Shown here: positions 8,268-15,998 of the stretch, in pieces | Position numbering within the stretch: position 1 is the stretch's first letter | How the letters are laid out: each line of letters opens with the position of its first letter | Program-made: the position numbers and the translations under genes | NCBI RefSeq assembly: GCF_000718025.1 | Contig: NZ_JODS01000020.1 | Coordinates: 62,001-126,000 of the forward strand | Length of the DNA stretch: 64,000 bases | From: Kitasatospora purpeofusca | Lineage (GTDB): Bacteria > Actinomycetota > Actinomycetes > Streptomycetales > Streptomycetaceae | Reading direction: 5' to 3' | Notes under the pieces: generated by a model | Told to the model about the DNA's origin: nothing | Seen by the model: only the letters and a program-made list of their open reading frames with translations | Database searches by the model: none

Positions 8268-10028
8268 ATGAACAGGCGTACCCAGACCGCCCTCGCGGCG
8301 GCCATCGCGGCGGCACTCACCCTCGGGCTCGGCGCCTGCGGAAGCAAGGACAAGAGCGACAGCGGCTCCGGCGACACCGCCGCCGCCAGCTCCACCAAGG
8401 GACCCGGTGCCGACACCGGCACGGCCGTGGGCGGCACCCCGGTCAAGGGCGGCACCCTGACCGTGCTGACCAACCAGGACTTCGCCCACCTCGACCCGGC
8501 CCGCAACTGGACCCTGCCGCAGATGGACTTCGGCACCCGGCTGATCTACCGCACCCTGGTCACCTTCAAGGCCGAGCCCGGTGACGCCGGCAACCAGATC
8601 GTCCCCGACCTGGCCACCGACACCGGCCGCCCGTCCGACGGCGGCAAGACCTGGTCCTTCACCCTGCGCGACGGGCTGAAGTACGAGGACGGCTCGCCGA
8701 TCAAGTCCTCCGACATCAAGTACAACGTCGAGCGCTCGTTCTCCCCGGACCTCACCGGCGGCCCCGACTACGCGGCCCAGTACCTGGCCGGCGGCGAGAA
8801 CTACAAGGGCCCGCTGACCGGCGAGCACCTGGCGAGCATCGAGACGCCGGACGACAGGACCATCGTCTTCCGCCTCAAGCGCCCGGTCGCCGAGTTCGCC
8901 TACACCGCGACCCTGCCCACCTTCGCGCCGGTGCCGCCGGCCCAGGAGAAGGGCACCCAGTACGACATGCGGCCGTTCTCCTCCGGCCCGTACAAGATCG
9001 AGAGCTACGACCGCGGCAAGCAGCTGGTGCTGGTCCGCAACACCAACTGGGACCCGTCCTCGGACCCGATCCGCAAGGCCTACCCGGACAAGATCGTCGT
9101 CACCCAGGGCCTCAAGGGCGGCCAGGTCGACGACCGCATCATCGCCAGCGACGGCGCCGACGCCTCCGCGATCGAGATGCCCTGGATGCGCCCCGAGTCG
9201 GTCGCCAAGGTGCTGCCCAAGGCCGACGTCAAGGCCCGCATGGTGGCCGAGCGCACCGGCTGCACCGACAGCCTCTACCTCAACACCTCCAAGGCGCCGT
9301 TCGACGACCCGAAGGTCCGCGAGGCCGTCATGTGGGCGGTCGACCGCGAGGCCCAGGTCACCGCGTTCGGCGGCCCCGCGATCGCCGACGTCGCCACCTC
9401 CTTCCTGCCGCCGTCGCTGACCGGCGGCGTCAAGGCCGACCCGCTGAAGATCCCGGCCGCCGGCGACGCGGCGAAGGCCAAGGACCTGCTCAAGGCGGCC
9501 GGCAAGACCGACCTCAAGGTCTCGCTCACCGTCTCGCTCGGTGACAAGACCCGCGGCGAGGCCATCCAGCAGTCGCTGTCCAAGGCCGGCATCCAGGTCA
9601 CCGTCAACACCGTCGACCCGTCGGCGTTCACCGACACCCTCGGCGACGCCAAGGCCGCGCCCGAGCTGACCATCAACGGCTGGTGCCCGGACTACCCGTC
9701 CGGTGCCACCTTCCTGCCCTTCCTGTTCGACGGCCGCACCATCAAGGACAAGGGCAACCAGGGCAACTACAGCCAGTTCCGCGACCAGGCCACCATGGAC
9801 GAGATGGACCGCATCGCGGCCCTCCCGGACGTGAACGAGGCCAACGAGGCCTGGAAGAAGCTGGACGAGGCGCTCCTGCAGAAGGCCCCGGCCGTCCCGC
9901 TCATGTGGCAGCGCCGCGCGCTGCTGGTCGGCACCAACGTGGCCGGCGCCTTCGGTGCCCCGGGCTACGCCGGCATGATCGACATGGCCACGGTCGGCCT
10001 CAAGGACCCCGCCAAGAGCCAGGGCTGA
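8268..10028 (+). CDS. Peptide ABC transporter substrate-binding lipoprotein (SBP_bac_5)
   Basis: A 586-residue DppA/OppA-type lipoprotein. The signal peptide ends in the lipobox LGLGAC with lipidated Cys24, followed by a Ser/Thr/Gly-rich tether to about residue 60. The mature part is a family 5 binding protein (GGTLTVLTNQDFAHLDPA near its start, TWSFTLRDGLKYEDGSPI in the middle). It captures peptides outside the membrane and delivers them to the permeases encoded next. The start is ATG 8268 with GGAG at 8258-8261; the open frame upstream is not coding. It is the first gene of a five-gene operon (binding protein, two permeases, two ATPases). Confidence 0.93.
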   Translation: MNRRTQTALAAAIAAALTLGLGACGSKDKSDSGSGDTAAASSTKGPGADTGTAVGGTPVKGGTLTVLTNQDFAHLDPARNWTLPQMDFGTRLIYRTLVTFKAEPGDAGNQIVPDLATDTGRPSDGGKTWSFTLRDGLKYEDGSPIKSSDIKYNVERSFSPDLTGGPDYAAQYLAGGENYKGPLTGEHLASIETPDDRTIVFRLKRPVAEFAYTATLPTFAPVPPAQEKGTQYDMRPFSSGPYKIESYDRGKQLVLVRNTNWDPSSDPIRKAYPDKIVVTQGLKGGQVDDRIIASDGADASAIEMPWMRPESVAKVLPKADVKARMVAERTGCTDSLYLNTSKAPFDDPKVREAVMWAVDREAQVTAFGGPAIADVATSFLPPSLTGGVKADPLKIPAAGDAAKAKDLLKAAGKTDLKVSLTVSLGDKTRGEAIQQSLSKAGIQVTVNTVDPSAFTDTLGDAKAAPELTINGWCPDYPSGATFLPFLFDGRTIKDKGNQGNYSQFRDQATMDEMDRIAALPDVNEANEAWKKLDEALLQKAPAVPLMWQRRALLVGTNVAGAFGAPGYAGMIDMATVGLKDPAKSQG

Positions 10029-10041
10029 GGAACCGTCCGTC

Positions 10042-11004
10042 ATGAGCACCACTACGACTGAGCCCGCCGCCGCGCCCGTCGCGGCGGCGGGCCCCGCGAA
10101 AGCCTCCGGGCGCGGGCCCTGGCGGCTGGTCTGGGACCAGCTGTGGGCCAAGGGCTCGGCCCGCTTCGGCCTGATCATGGTCGTCCTCCTCGTCCTGATG
10201 GCCGTGCTGGCCGGCCCGCTGAGCGCGCTCGGCGGCTGGAACGCCGAGGAGTTCGACAAGCGCGCCGTCGACGCCTACCTGGGCGGCCTGCCCAAGGGCG
10301 ACTTCGGCGGCGTCGGCGCCCGGCACTGGTTCGGCGTCGAGCCGGCCACCGGCCGCGACCTGTTCGCCCGGGTCCTGCACGGCGGCCAGGTGTCGCTGCT
10401 GATCGCGTTCGTCGCCACCGCCGTCGTCGTCGTCGCCGGCACCCTGGCCGGCATCGCGGCCGGCTACTTCGGCGGCCGCATCGACAGCCTGCTGTCCCGG
10501 CTGATGGACCTCACGATGTCCTTCCCGTCGCTGATCTTCATGATCGCGATGATGTCGGTCGCCAGGGACGTCAACCGGATCCTGCTGATGACCGTGGTCA
10601 TCGGGCTGTTCGGCTGGCCCGGCGTGGCCCGCGTCGTCCGCGGCCAGACCCTCTCGCTCAAGCACCGCGAGTACGTCGAGGCGGCCAAGGTCGGCGGCGC
10701 CCGGTCCTGGCGCATCCTCACCCGGGAGATCCTGCCCAACGTCTCCGGGCCGATCATCGCCTACACCACCCTGCTGATCCCCGGCATGATCGCCACCGAG
10801 GCCGCGCTCTCCTACCTCGGCGTGGGCGTCCGGCCGCCGACCCCCTCCTGGGGGCAGATGATCGCCGAATCGATCGTCTTCTACGAGACCGACCCGACGT
10901 ACTTCCTGATCCCGACGGTCTTCCTGTTCGTCGCCGTCCTCGCCTTCACCCTGCTCGGCGACGCGCTGCGCGACATCCTCGACCCGAAGGGAGGACGGTC
11001 GTGA
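10042..11004 (+). CDS. dppC: Peptide ABC transporter permease (DppC/OppC type)
   Basis: A 320-residue inner-membrane permease. An N-terminal helix (FGLIMVVLLVLMAVLAGPL) is followed by an extracytoplasmic loop and a BPD_transp_1 domain. The ATPase-contacting EAA loop reads EYVEAAKVGGARSWRILTRE. Order and spacing (13 bases after the binding protein, GAGGAA upstream) place it in the operon. In contrast to the usual dppB-dppC order, the DppC-type gene comes first here. Confidence 0.93.
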   Translation: MSTTTTEPAAAPVAAAGPAKASGRGPWRLVWDQLWAKGSARFGLIMVVLLVLMAVLAGPLSALGGWNAEEFDKRAVDAYLGGLPKGDFGGVGARHWFGVEPATGRDLFARVLHGGQVSLLIAFVATAVVVVAGTLAGIAAGYFGGRIDSLLSRLMDLTMSFPSLIFMIAMMSVARDVNRILLMTVVIGLFGWPGVARVVRGQTLSLKHREYVEAAKVGGARSWRILTREILPNVSGPIIAYTTLLIPGMIATEAALSYLGVGVRPPTPSWGQMIAESIVFYETDPTYFLIPTVFLFVAVLAFTLLGDALRDILDPKGGRS

Positions 11005-11987
11005 TCCTCTACCTCGGGCGCCGGCTGCTCGGCGTCGCCGGCATCCTGCTGGCCATCTGCGCCATCACCTTCACCATCTTCTACCTGCTGCCCAACGACC
11101 CGGCCGCAGCCGCCTGCGGCAAGACCTGCAGCCCCGAGCGGCTGGTCGAGGTCAAGGCCGCGATGGGCCTGGACAAGCCCGTCTGGGAGCAGTTCTTCGT
11201 CTACCTGCTGGGCATCTTCGCCGGCCGCGACTACGGCAGCGGAGCCAGCGCCACCCACTGCGGCTTCCCCTGCCTCGGCTACTCCTACGAGTACTCGCTG
11301 CCGGTCTGGGACCTGCTGGTCGACCGCCTGCCGGTGTCGGTCTCGCTCGCCATCGGCTCGGCCGTGCTCTGGCTGGTGCTCGGCCTCGGCGCCGGCATCA
11401 CCTCGGCGCTGCGCAAGAACACCGTGGTCGACAAGATCCTCACCGTCCTGTCGGTCGGCGCCGCCTCGCTGCCGGTCTACTTCACCTCGATCATGCTGAT
11501 CTGGGGCGTGGTGCGGACCGCCGGCCTGCTGCCCTACCCCGCGTACCACAACCTCACCGACAACCCGCTGTCCTGGGCCTCCAACCTGCTGCTGCCGTGG
11601 ACCGCGCTGGCGCTGCTCTACGCGGCCCAGTACGCCCGGCAGAGCCGGACCTCGATGATCGAGGCGATGGCCGAGCCCTACATCCGCACCGCCCGCGCCA
11701 AGGGCATGCCGGCGCTCACCGTCACCGTCAAGCACGGTCTGCGCTCCGGCATGACGCCGATCCTCACCATCTTCGGGATGGACCTCGGCGGCCTGCTGGC
11801 CGGTGCCGTGATCACCGAGTCGATCTTCGGACTGCCCGGAATCGGACGCCTCTTCTACGACGGCCTGCTCCGCTCCGACCAGCCCGTCATCCTCGGCGTC
11901 ACCCTGCTCGCGGCCTTCTTCATCGTCGTCGCGAACCTGCTGGTCGACGTGCTCTACGCGTACGTCGACCCGAGAGTGAGGTACTGA
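11001..11987 (+). CDS. dppB: Peptide ABC transporter permease (DppB/OppB type)
   Basis: A 328-residue permease. The start is GTG 11001, overlapping the previous stop by four bases (GTGA), with GGGAGG at 10990-10995. The N-terminal MILYLGRRLLGVAGILLAI and the EAA loop (EPYIRTARAKGMPALTVTVK) identify the DppB half, and AVITESIFGLPGIGRLFYDG is the conserved family segment near the end. The loop before the second helix is longer than usual and carries four cysteines (CGKTC, HCGFPC), which could form external disulphides. Confidence 0.93.
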   Translation: MILYLGRRLLGVAGILLAICAITFTIFYLLPNDPAAAACGKTCSPERLVEVKAAMGLDKPVWEQFFVYLLGIFAGRDYGSGASATHCGFPCLGYSYEYSLPVWDLLVDRLPVSVSLAIGSAVLWLVLGLGAGITSALRKNTVVDKILTVLSVGAASLPVYFTSIMLIWGVVRTAGLLPYPAYHNLTDNPLSWASNLLLPWTALALLYAAQYARQSRTSMIEAMAEPYIRTARAKGMPALTVTVKHGLRSGMTPILTIFGMDLGGLLAGAVITESIFGLPGIGRLFYDGLLRSDQPVILGVTLLAAFFIVVANLLVDVLYAYVDPRVRY

Positions 11988-12988
11988 TGACGTCGTTGTT
12001 GGAGGTCGAGGACCTCAAGGTCACCTTCGACACCCCGCGCGGCACCGTCCGGGCCGTCGACGGCATCAACTTCACCGTCGAGGCCGGGAAGACCCTCGGC
12101 CTGGTCGGTGAGTCCGGCAGCGGGAAGTCCGTCACCTCCCTCGCCGTCATGGGCCTGCACCGCGGCGCGAAGGTCGGCGGCTCGATCAGGCTCGACGGCC
12201 AGGAGCTCAACGGCCTGGGCGAGAAGCAGCTCGGCGCGATCCGCGGCCGGAGGATCGCCATGATCTTCCAGGACCCGCTGTCCAGCCTGCACCCCTTCTA
12301 CCCGGTCGGCGAGCAGATCGCCGAGCACTACCGGGTGCACTTCAAGGCCTCCCGCAAGGCCGGCCGCGAGCGTGCGATCGAGATGCTCGCCGAGGTGGGC
12401 ATCCCCGAGCCGGCCCGCCGCGTCGACGAGTACCCGCACCAGTTCTCCGGCGGCATGCGCCAGCGTGTGATGATCGCCATGGCGCTCGCCTGCGAGCCCG
12501 AGCTGCTGATCGCCGACGAGCCGACCACCGCGCTCGACGTCACCGTCCAGGCCCAGATCCTCGACCTGATCGCCAGGATCCAGGAGCAGCGCGGACTCGG
12601 CGTCGTGATGATCACCCACGACCTCGGCGTGGTCGCCCGGGTCGCCCACGAAGTGCTCGTCATGTACGGCGGCCGCGCCGCCGAACAGGCGCCCGTGGAC
12701 CGGCTGTTCGCCGCCCCCGCGCACCCGTACACCCGCGGGCTGCTCGACTCCCTGCCCCGCCTGGACGACACCGACGACGCCCCGCTGCGGGCCATCCCCG
12801 GCAGCCCGCCGTCGCTGATCGCCCCCGCCCCCGGCTGTTCCTTCGCACCGCGCTGCGCCCGCACCATCGCCGCCGCCGCCGAGGAGCACGCCCGCTGCCT
12901 GTCCGAGCGGCCCGCGTTCGGCCCGCTCGCCCCCGGCCACCAGGCCGCCTGTCACCTGCCGCTGGTGCCGGAAGGAGTCCTGGGATGA
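11987..12988 (+). CDS. dppD: Peptide ABC transporter ATP-binding protein (DppD type)
   Basis: A 333-residue ATPase starting at ATG 11987, which shares one base with the preceding stop (TGATG). Walker A is GESGSGKSV, the Q-loop IFQDPLSSLHP, the signature FSGGMRQRV, Walker B LLIADEPTTALD and the switch MITHDLGVV. The C-terminal oligopeptide/dipeptide extension (PAPGCSFAPRCARTI with further cysteines) is the motif that in related dipeptide importers binds an iron-sulphur cluster. Confidence 0.95.
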   Translation: MTSLLEVEDLKVTFDTPRGTVRAVDGINFTVEAGKTLGLVGESGSGKSVTSLAVMGLHRGAKVGGSIRLDGQELNGLGEKQLGAIRGRRIAMIFQDPLSSLHPFYPVGEQIAEHYRVHFKASRKAGRERAIEMLAEVGIPEPARRVDEYPHQFSGGMRQRVMIAMALACEPELLIADEPTTALDVTVQAQILDLIARIQEQRGLGVVMITHDLGVVARVAHEVLVMYGGRAAEQAPVDRLFAAPAHPYTRGLLDSLPRLDDTDDAPLRAIPGSPPSLIAPAPGCSFAPRCARTIAAAAEEHARCLSERPAFGPLAPGHQAACHLPLVPEGVLG

Positions 12989-13962
12989 CCGAACCCCTGC
13001 TGACGGTCCGGGATCTGGTGAAGACCTTCCCCGGCCGCCGCTCACGCACCGGCCAGCCCGGCGCCCCGATCAGGGCCGTGGACGGCGTCAGCTTCGACGT
13101 CGGCGCCGGCGAGACCCTCGGCCTGGTCGGCGAGTCCGGCTGCGGCAAGTCGACCACCGGGCGCATGGTCGTCCGGCTGATCGACCCGACCTCGGGCACC
13201 GTGAACTTCGACGGCACCGAGATCGGCGGCCTGACCCAGGCTCAGCTGCGCCCGCACCGCAGGCACCTGCAGATGGTGTTCCAGGACCCGTACTCCTCGC
13301 TCAACCCCCGGCAGACGGTGGCCCGGATCATCTCCGAACCGCTGCTGGTCCAGGGCAGCAGCGCGGCCGACGCCCGCAAGCGGGCTTCCGAGCTGATGGA
13401 GCTGGTCGGCCTCATCCCCGAGCACCTGGACCGCTACCCGCACGAGTTCTCCGGCGGCCAGGCCCAGCGCATCGGCATCGCCCGCTCGCTGGCCACCTCG
13501 CCCCGGCTGGTGGTCGCCGACGAGCCGGTGTCCGCGCTGGACGTCTCCATCCAGGCACAGGTGGTCAATCTGATGGAGCGGCTCCAGGACGAACTGGGGC
13601 TGGCGTACATCTTCATCGCGCACGACCTCTCGGTGGTCAAGCGCGTGTGCGACCGGGTCGCGGTGATGTACCTGGGCCGGATCGTCGAGATCGGCGAGAA
13701 GCACCAGGTGTACAGCAACCCGGCGCACCCCTACACCAAGGCCCTGCTGTCCGCCGTTCCGCTGCCGGACCCGGCCGCGGAGCGGGCGCGGGAGCGGATC
13801 GTGCTGCTCGGCGACCCGCCGAGCCCGGCCGCCCCGCCGCCCGGGTGCAGCTTCCACCCGCGCTGCCCGAAGGCCCAGGAGATCTGCCGGACCGAGCGTC
13901 CGCTGCTGCGGATCGCCGGGCCGGGCGGGCGCGAGGCGGCCTGCCACTTCCCGGAGAACTGA
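12985..13962 (+). CDS. dppF: Peptide ABC transporter ATP-binding protein (DppF type)
   Basis: A 325-residue second ATPase, coupled by an ATGA overlap. Walker A is GESGCGKST, the Q-loop VFQDPYSSLNP, the signature FSGGQAQRI, Walker B LVVADEPVSALD and the switch FIAHDLSVV. The C-terminal CSFHPRCPKAQEIC is the conserved cysteine motif of the peptide importer subgroup. It is the last gene of the operon; a series of strong hairpins follows. Confidence 0.95.
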   Translation: MTEPLLTVRDLVKTFPGRRSRTGQPGAPIRAVDGVSFDVGAGETLGLVGESGCGKSTTGRMVVRLIDPTSGTVNFDGTEIGGLTQAQLRPHRRHLQMVFQDPYSSLNPRQTVARIISEPLLVQGSSAADARKRASELMELVGLIPEHLDRYPHEFSGGQAQRIGIARSLATSPRLVVADEPVSALDVSIQAQVVNLMERLQDELGLAYIFIAHDLSVVKRVCDRVAVMYLGRIVEIGEKHQVYSNPAHPYTKALLSAVPLPDPAAERARERIVLLGDPPSPAAPPPGCSFHPRCPKAQEICRTERPLLRIAGPGGREAACHFPEN

Positions 13963-14027
13963 TCCGGGACGAGGTCTCGCGGTCGGGGGCGCCTGCCATT
14001 GGGCGCGCCTCCGGCCGCGGCTGAACC

Positions 14028-14235
14028 GCCGTACCGTCCGGCCACCCCCACGGCGGACGGTACGGCACCGAACGCGCGAGGAGCGATCCTCCTCGCGTGC
14101 CGAGCCCCCGGTCGGGAGCGGCGGGGAGCCTGTGATGAGGGCCGCGCCCGACCGGGTCCCGTCCGGTGGAAACCCACCGGACGGGCGGGGCTCGCCGGGT
14201 CCGACCGGGTCGTCGGACCCGGCGGGCCCTTTCGC
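14028..14235 (+). terminator. Five consecutive hairpins after the peptide importer operon
   Basis: The gap after dppF holds five separate stems: 14028-14066 (13 bp, 13-base loop), 14075-14097 (9 bp), 14107-14156 (10-bp outer stem), 14158-14185 (12 bp, loop AAAC) and 14193-14224 (13 bp, followed by CCCTTTCG). The last resembles a terminator for the importer operon. The others make this a strongly structured RNA of unknown role. It ends before the promoter of the next gene, so it is not in that gene's leader. Confidence 0.55.
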
Positions 14236-14283
14236 CGTTCCCTGGCCCGGTAGTTCTGTCCGTCCCCGGGTCCGTGCGAGCGC

Positions 14284-14321
14284 TTGACTTGAAGTTCACT
14301 TGAACTCATAGCGTGTGCACG
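14284..14321 (+). promoter_or_regulatory. MerR-type promoter with 19-bp spacer, leaderless start
   Basis: TTGACT (14284-14289) and TAGCGT (14309-14314) are separated by 19 bp, the over-long spacing used by MerR-family activators. A dyad, AGTTCA-CT-TGAACT at 14293-14306, is centred in the spacer. GTG 14321 lies 7 bases after the -10, so the mRNA would begin at the start codon. No MerR gene is in the window. Confidence 0.65.
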
Positions 14322-15784
14322 TGACCGAAACTCCGCGCGTCCAGACCGCCCCCACCCCCTCCGACCAGGGAGATCGCGCTCCCGTTGCCGAGTCGGCGGC
14401 GCCCTCCGGCGGCTGGGGGGACCTCTTCTCCAAGCAGTACGCCGCCCAGGCCTCGATCATGGCCGGCGGCGTCGCGCTCTACGCGATGAACCTCTACTTC
14501 ACCGCCGCCCTGCTGCCCTCGATCGTCGAGGACATCGGCGGCGCCCGCTTCTACGCCTGGGTGGCGACCGGCTTCCTGATCGCCGCGGTGACCGCCGCGA
14601 TGCTGGTCAGCCGGCTGCTCGCCCGGCTCGGGCCCTCGCGCTCCTACCTGACCGGCTTCCTGGTGTTCGCCGCCGGCGCCGGGCTGACCGCGGCCAGCCC
14701 GTCGATGGAGACGCTGATCGTCGGCCGGATCGTCCAGGGCCTGGGCGGCGGGCTGATGGCCGGCCTCGGCTACGCGGTGATCCGCACCGCGCTGCCGGAG
14801 CGGCTGTGGACCAGGGCGGCCGGCCTGGTGTCGGCGATGTGGGGCGTGGGCACGCTGGTCGGCCCCTCGCTCGGCGGGCTCTTCGCCGAACTCGACGCCT
14901 GGCGCGGCTCCTACGTCCTGCTCATGGTGGCCGCCCTGGTGCTGGCCGTGCTGGCCCGCCGCTCACTGCCCGGCCCGACCGGGTCCGCGCGCACCGTCGA
15001 ACCGCTGCCGCTGCCCTCGCTGCTGCTGCTGACGCTCGCGGCGGGCGCCTTCAGCATCAGCTCCACCGTGCCGCGCGGCTGGGCGACGGCGCTGTGCATC
15101 GTGCTGGGCCTGGTGCTGCTGGCGGGCTTCCTGCTGGTGGAGCGCCGCGGATCGGCGACCGTGCTGCCCAAGCTGACCTACCGTCGCGGCAACCACCTGA
15201 AGTGGATCTACCTGACCGTCGCGGTGTACTGCACCGGCGTGATGACCGAGACCTTCATCCCGCTGTTCGGCCAGGAGCTGGGCGGGCTGAGCCCGCTGGC
15301 GGCCGGCTTCCTCGGCGCGACGGTGTCGGTCGGCTGGACCTCGGCCCAGCTGTTCAGCGTCAACCTGCGCTCGGAGCGGGCCCGTTCGCTGGCGATCCGG
15401 GTCGGTCCGGCGGTGCTCACGGCCGGTCTGCTGGCCTACGGCCTGCTGCAGACCTCGCAGGCCTCCGGCGGCCGGGTGCTGCTGTGGGCGGTGGTGCTGG
15501 TGATCGGCGGGACCGGCATCGGGGCGGCCTTCCCGCACCTGAGCGTCACGGCGATGCGCAGCACCGACGACGAGGTGGAGGGCGCCAAGGCGGCCGCCGG
15601 CCTCAACACCACCCAGCTGATCGCCTTCACGGTGAGCTCGGCGCTGGCCGGGACGCTGGTGAGCTTCGGCGGGGACTCCACGCTGGACGGCGCCCGCTAC
15701 ATGGTCTTCGGGCTCGGCGCCCTCACCGTGTTCGGCACCGCCACCGCCGCGCTGAGCCTGCGGCGGGCGCGCTCCGAGGCCTGA
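14321..15784 (+). CDS. MFS drug-type efflux transporter
   Basis: A 487-residue major facilitator. A polar N-terminal tail of about 30 residues precedes roughly 14 hydrophobic helices. The motif C-like segment VSAMWGVGTLVGPSLGGLFAE and the loop motif IVGRIVQGLGGGLMAGLGY mark it as a drug:proton antiporter (DHA-type). I prefer GTG 14321 over the in-frame GTG at 14315 because the latter would fall directly after the -10 box, before transcription could begin. The MerR-type promoter suggests induction by a toxic small molecule. The substrate is unknown. Confidence 0.88.
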   Translation: MTETPRVQTAPTPSDQGDRAPVAESAAPSGGWGDLFSKQYAAQASIMAGGVALYAMNLYFTAALLPSIVEDIGGARFYAWVATGFLIAAVTAAMLVSRLLARLGPSRSYLTGFLVFAAGAGLTAASPSMETLIVGRIVQGLGGGLMAGLGYAVIRTALPERLWTRAAGLVSAMWGVGTLVGPSLGGLFAELDAWRGSYVLLMVAALVLAVLARRSLPGPTGSARTVEPLPLPSLLLLTLAAGAFSISSTVPRGWATALCIVLGLVLLAGFLLVERRGSATVLPKLTYRRGNHLKWIYLTVAVYCTGVMTETFIPLFGQELGGLSPLAAGFLGATVSVGWTSAQLFSVNLRSERARSLAIRVGPAVLTAGLLAYGLLQTSQASGGRVLLWAVVLVIGGTGIGAAFPHLSVTAMRSTDDEVEGAKAAAGLNTTQLIAFTVSSALAGTLVSFGGDSTLDGARYMVFGLGALTVFGTATAALSLRRARSEA

Positions 15785-15841
15785 GCGGGGTCTGAGCCGA
15801 GGTCTGAGTCGAGGCCTGGGTCCAGGCCTGAGTCGGGCGGG
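15782..15841 (+). repeat. Degenerate 12-bp tandem repeat at the MFS gene end
   Basis: Beginning at the stop codon there are about five diverged copies of a unit like TGAGTCGAGGCC (TGAGCCGAGGTC, TGAGTCGAGGCC, TGGGTCCAGGCC and others). It looks like slippage; no function is evident. Confidence 0.55.
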
Positions 15842-15846
15842 AAACG

Positions 15847-15885
15847 GACCGCCCCGGCCCTCCGTGTGGGAGGACCGGGGCGGTC
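15847..15885. terminator. Bidirectional hairpin terminator
   Basis: A stem of 16 pairs with one mismatch (GACCGCCCCGG on the left arm) around a short loop. It lies between the convergent MFS and M6 protease genes. Confidence 0.65.
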
Positions 15886-15998
15886 TGCCTGTCCGTGGGA
15901 CCTGTCTTCCACGGGGAGGCCCGGCGCTCAGGACACCGGGGTTCGGACTGCCGGGCCCGGTCGCGCGGGGTGTGCGCGGCCGGACCCGGGCAGCGGGG

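Noticed and set aside
14028..14235. Riboswitch (cobalamin or SAM type) controlling the MFS gene
   Set aside because: No conserved aptamer boxes are seen, and the MFS promoter lies downstream of the structured region.
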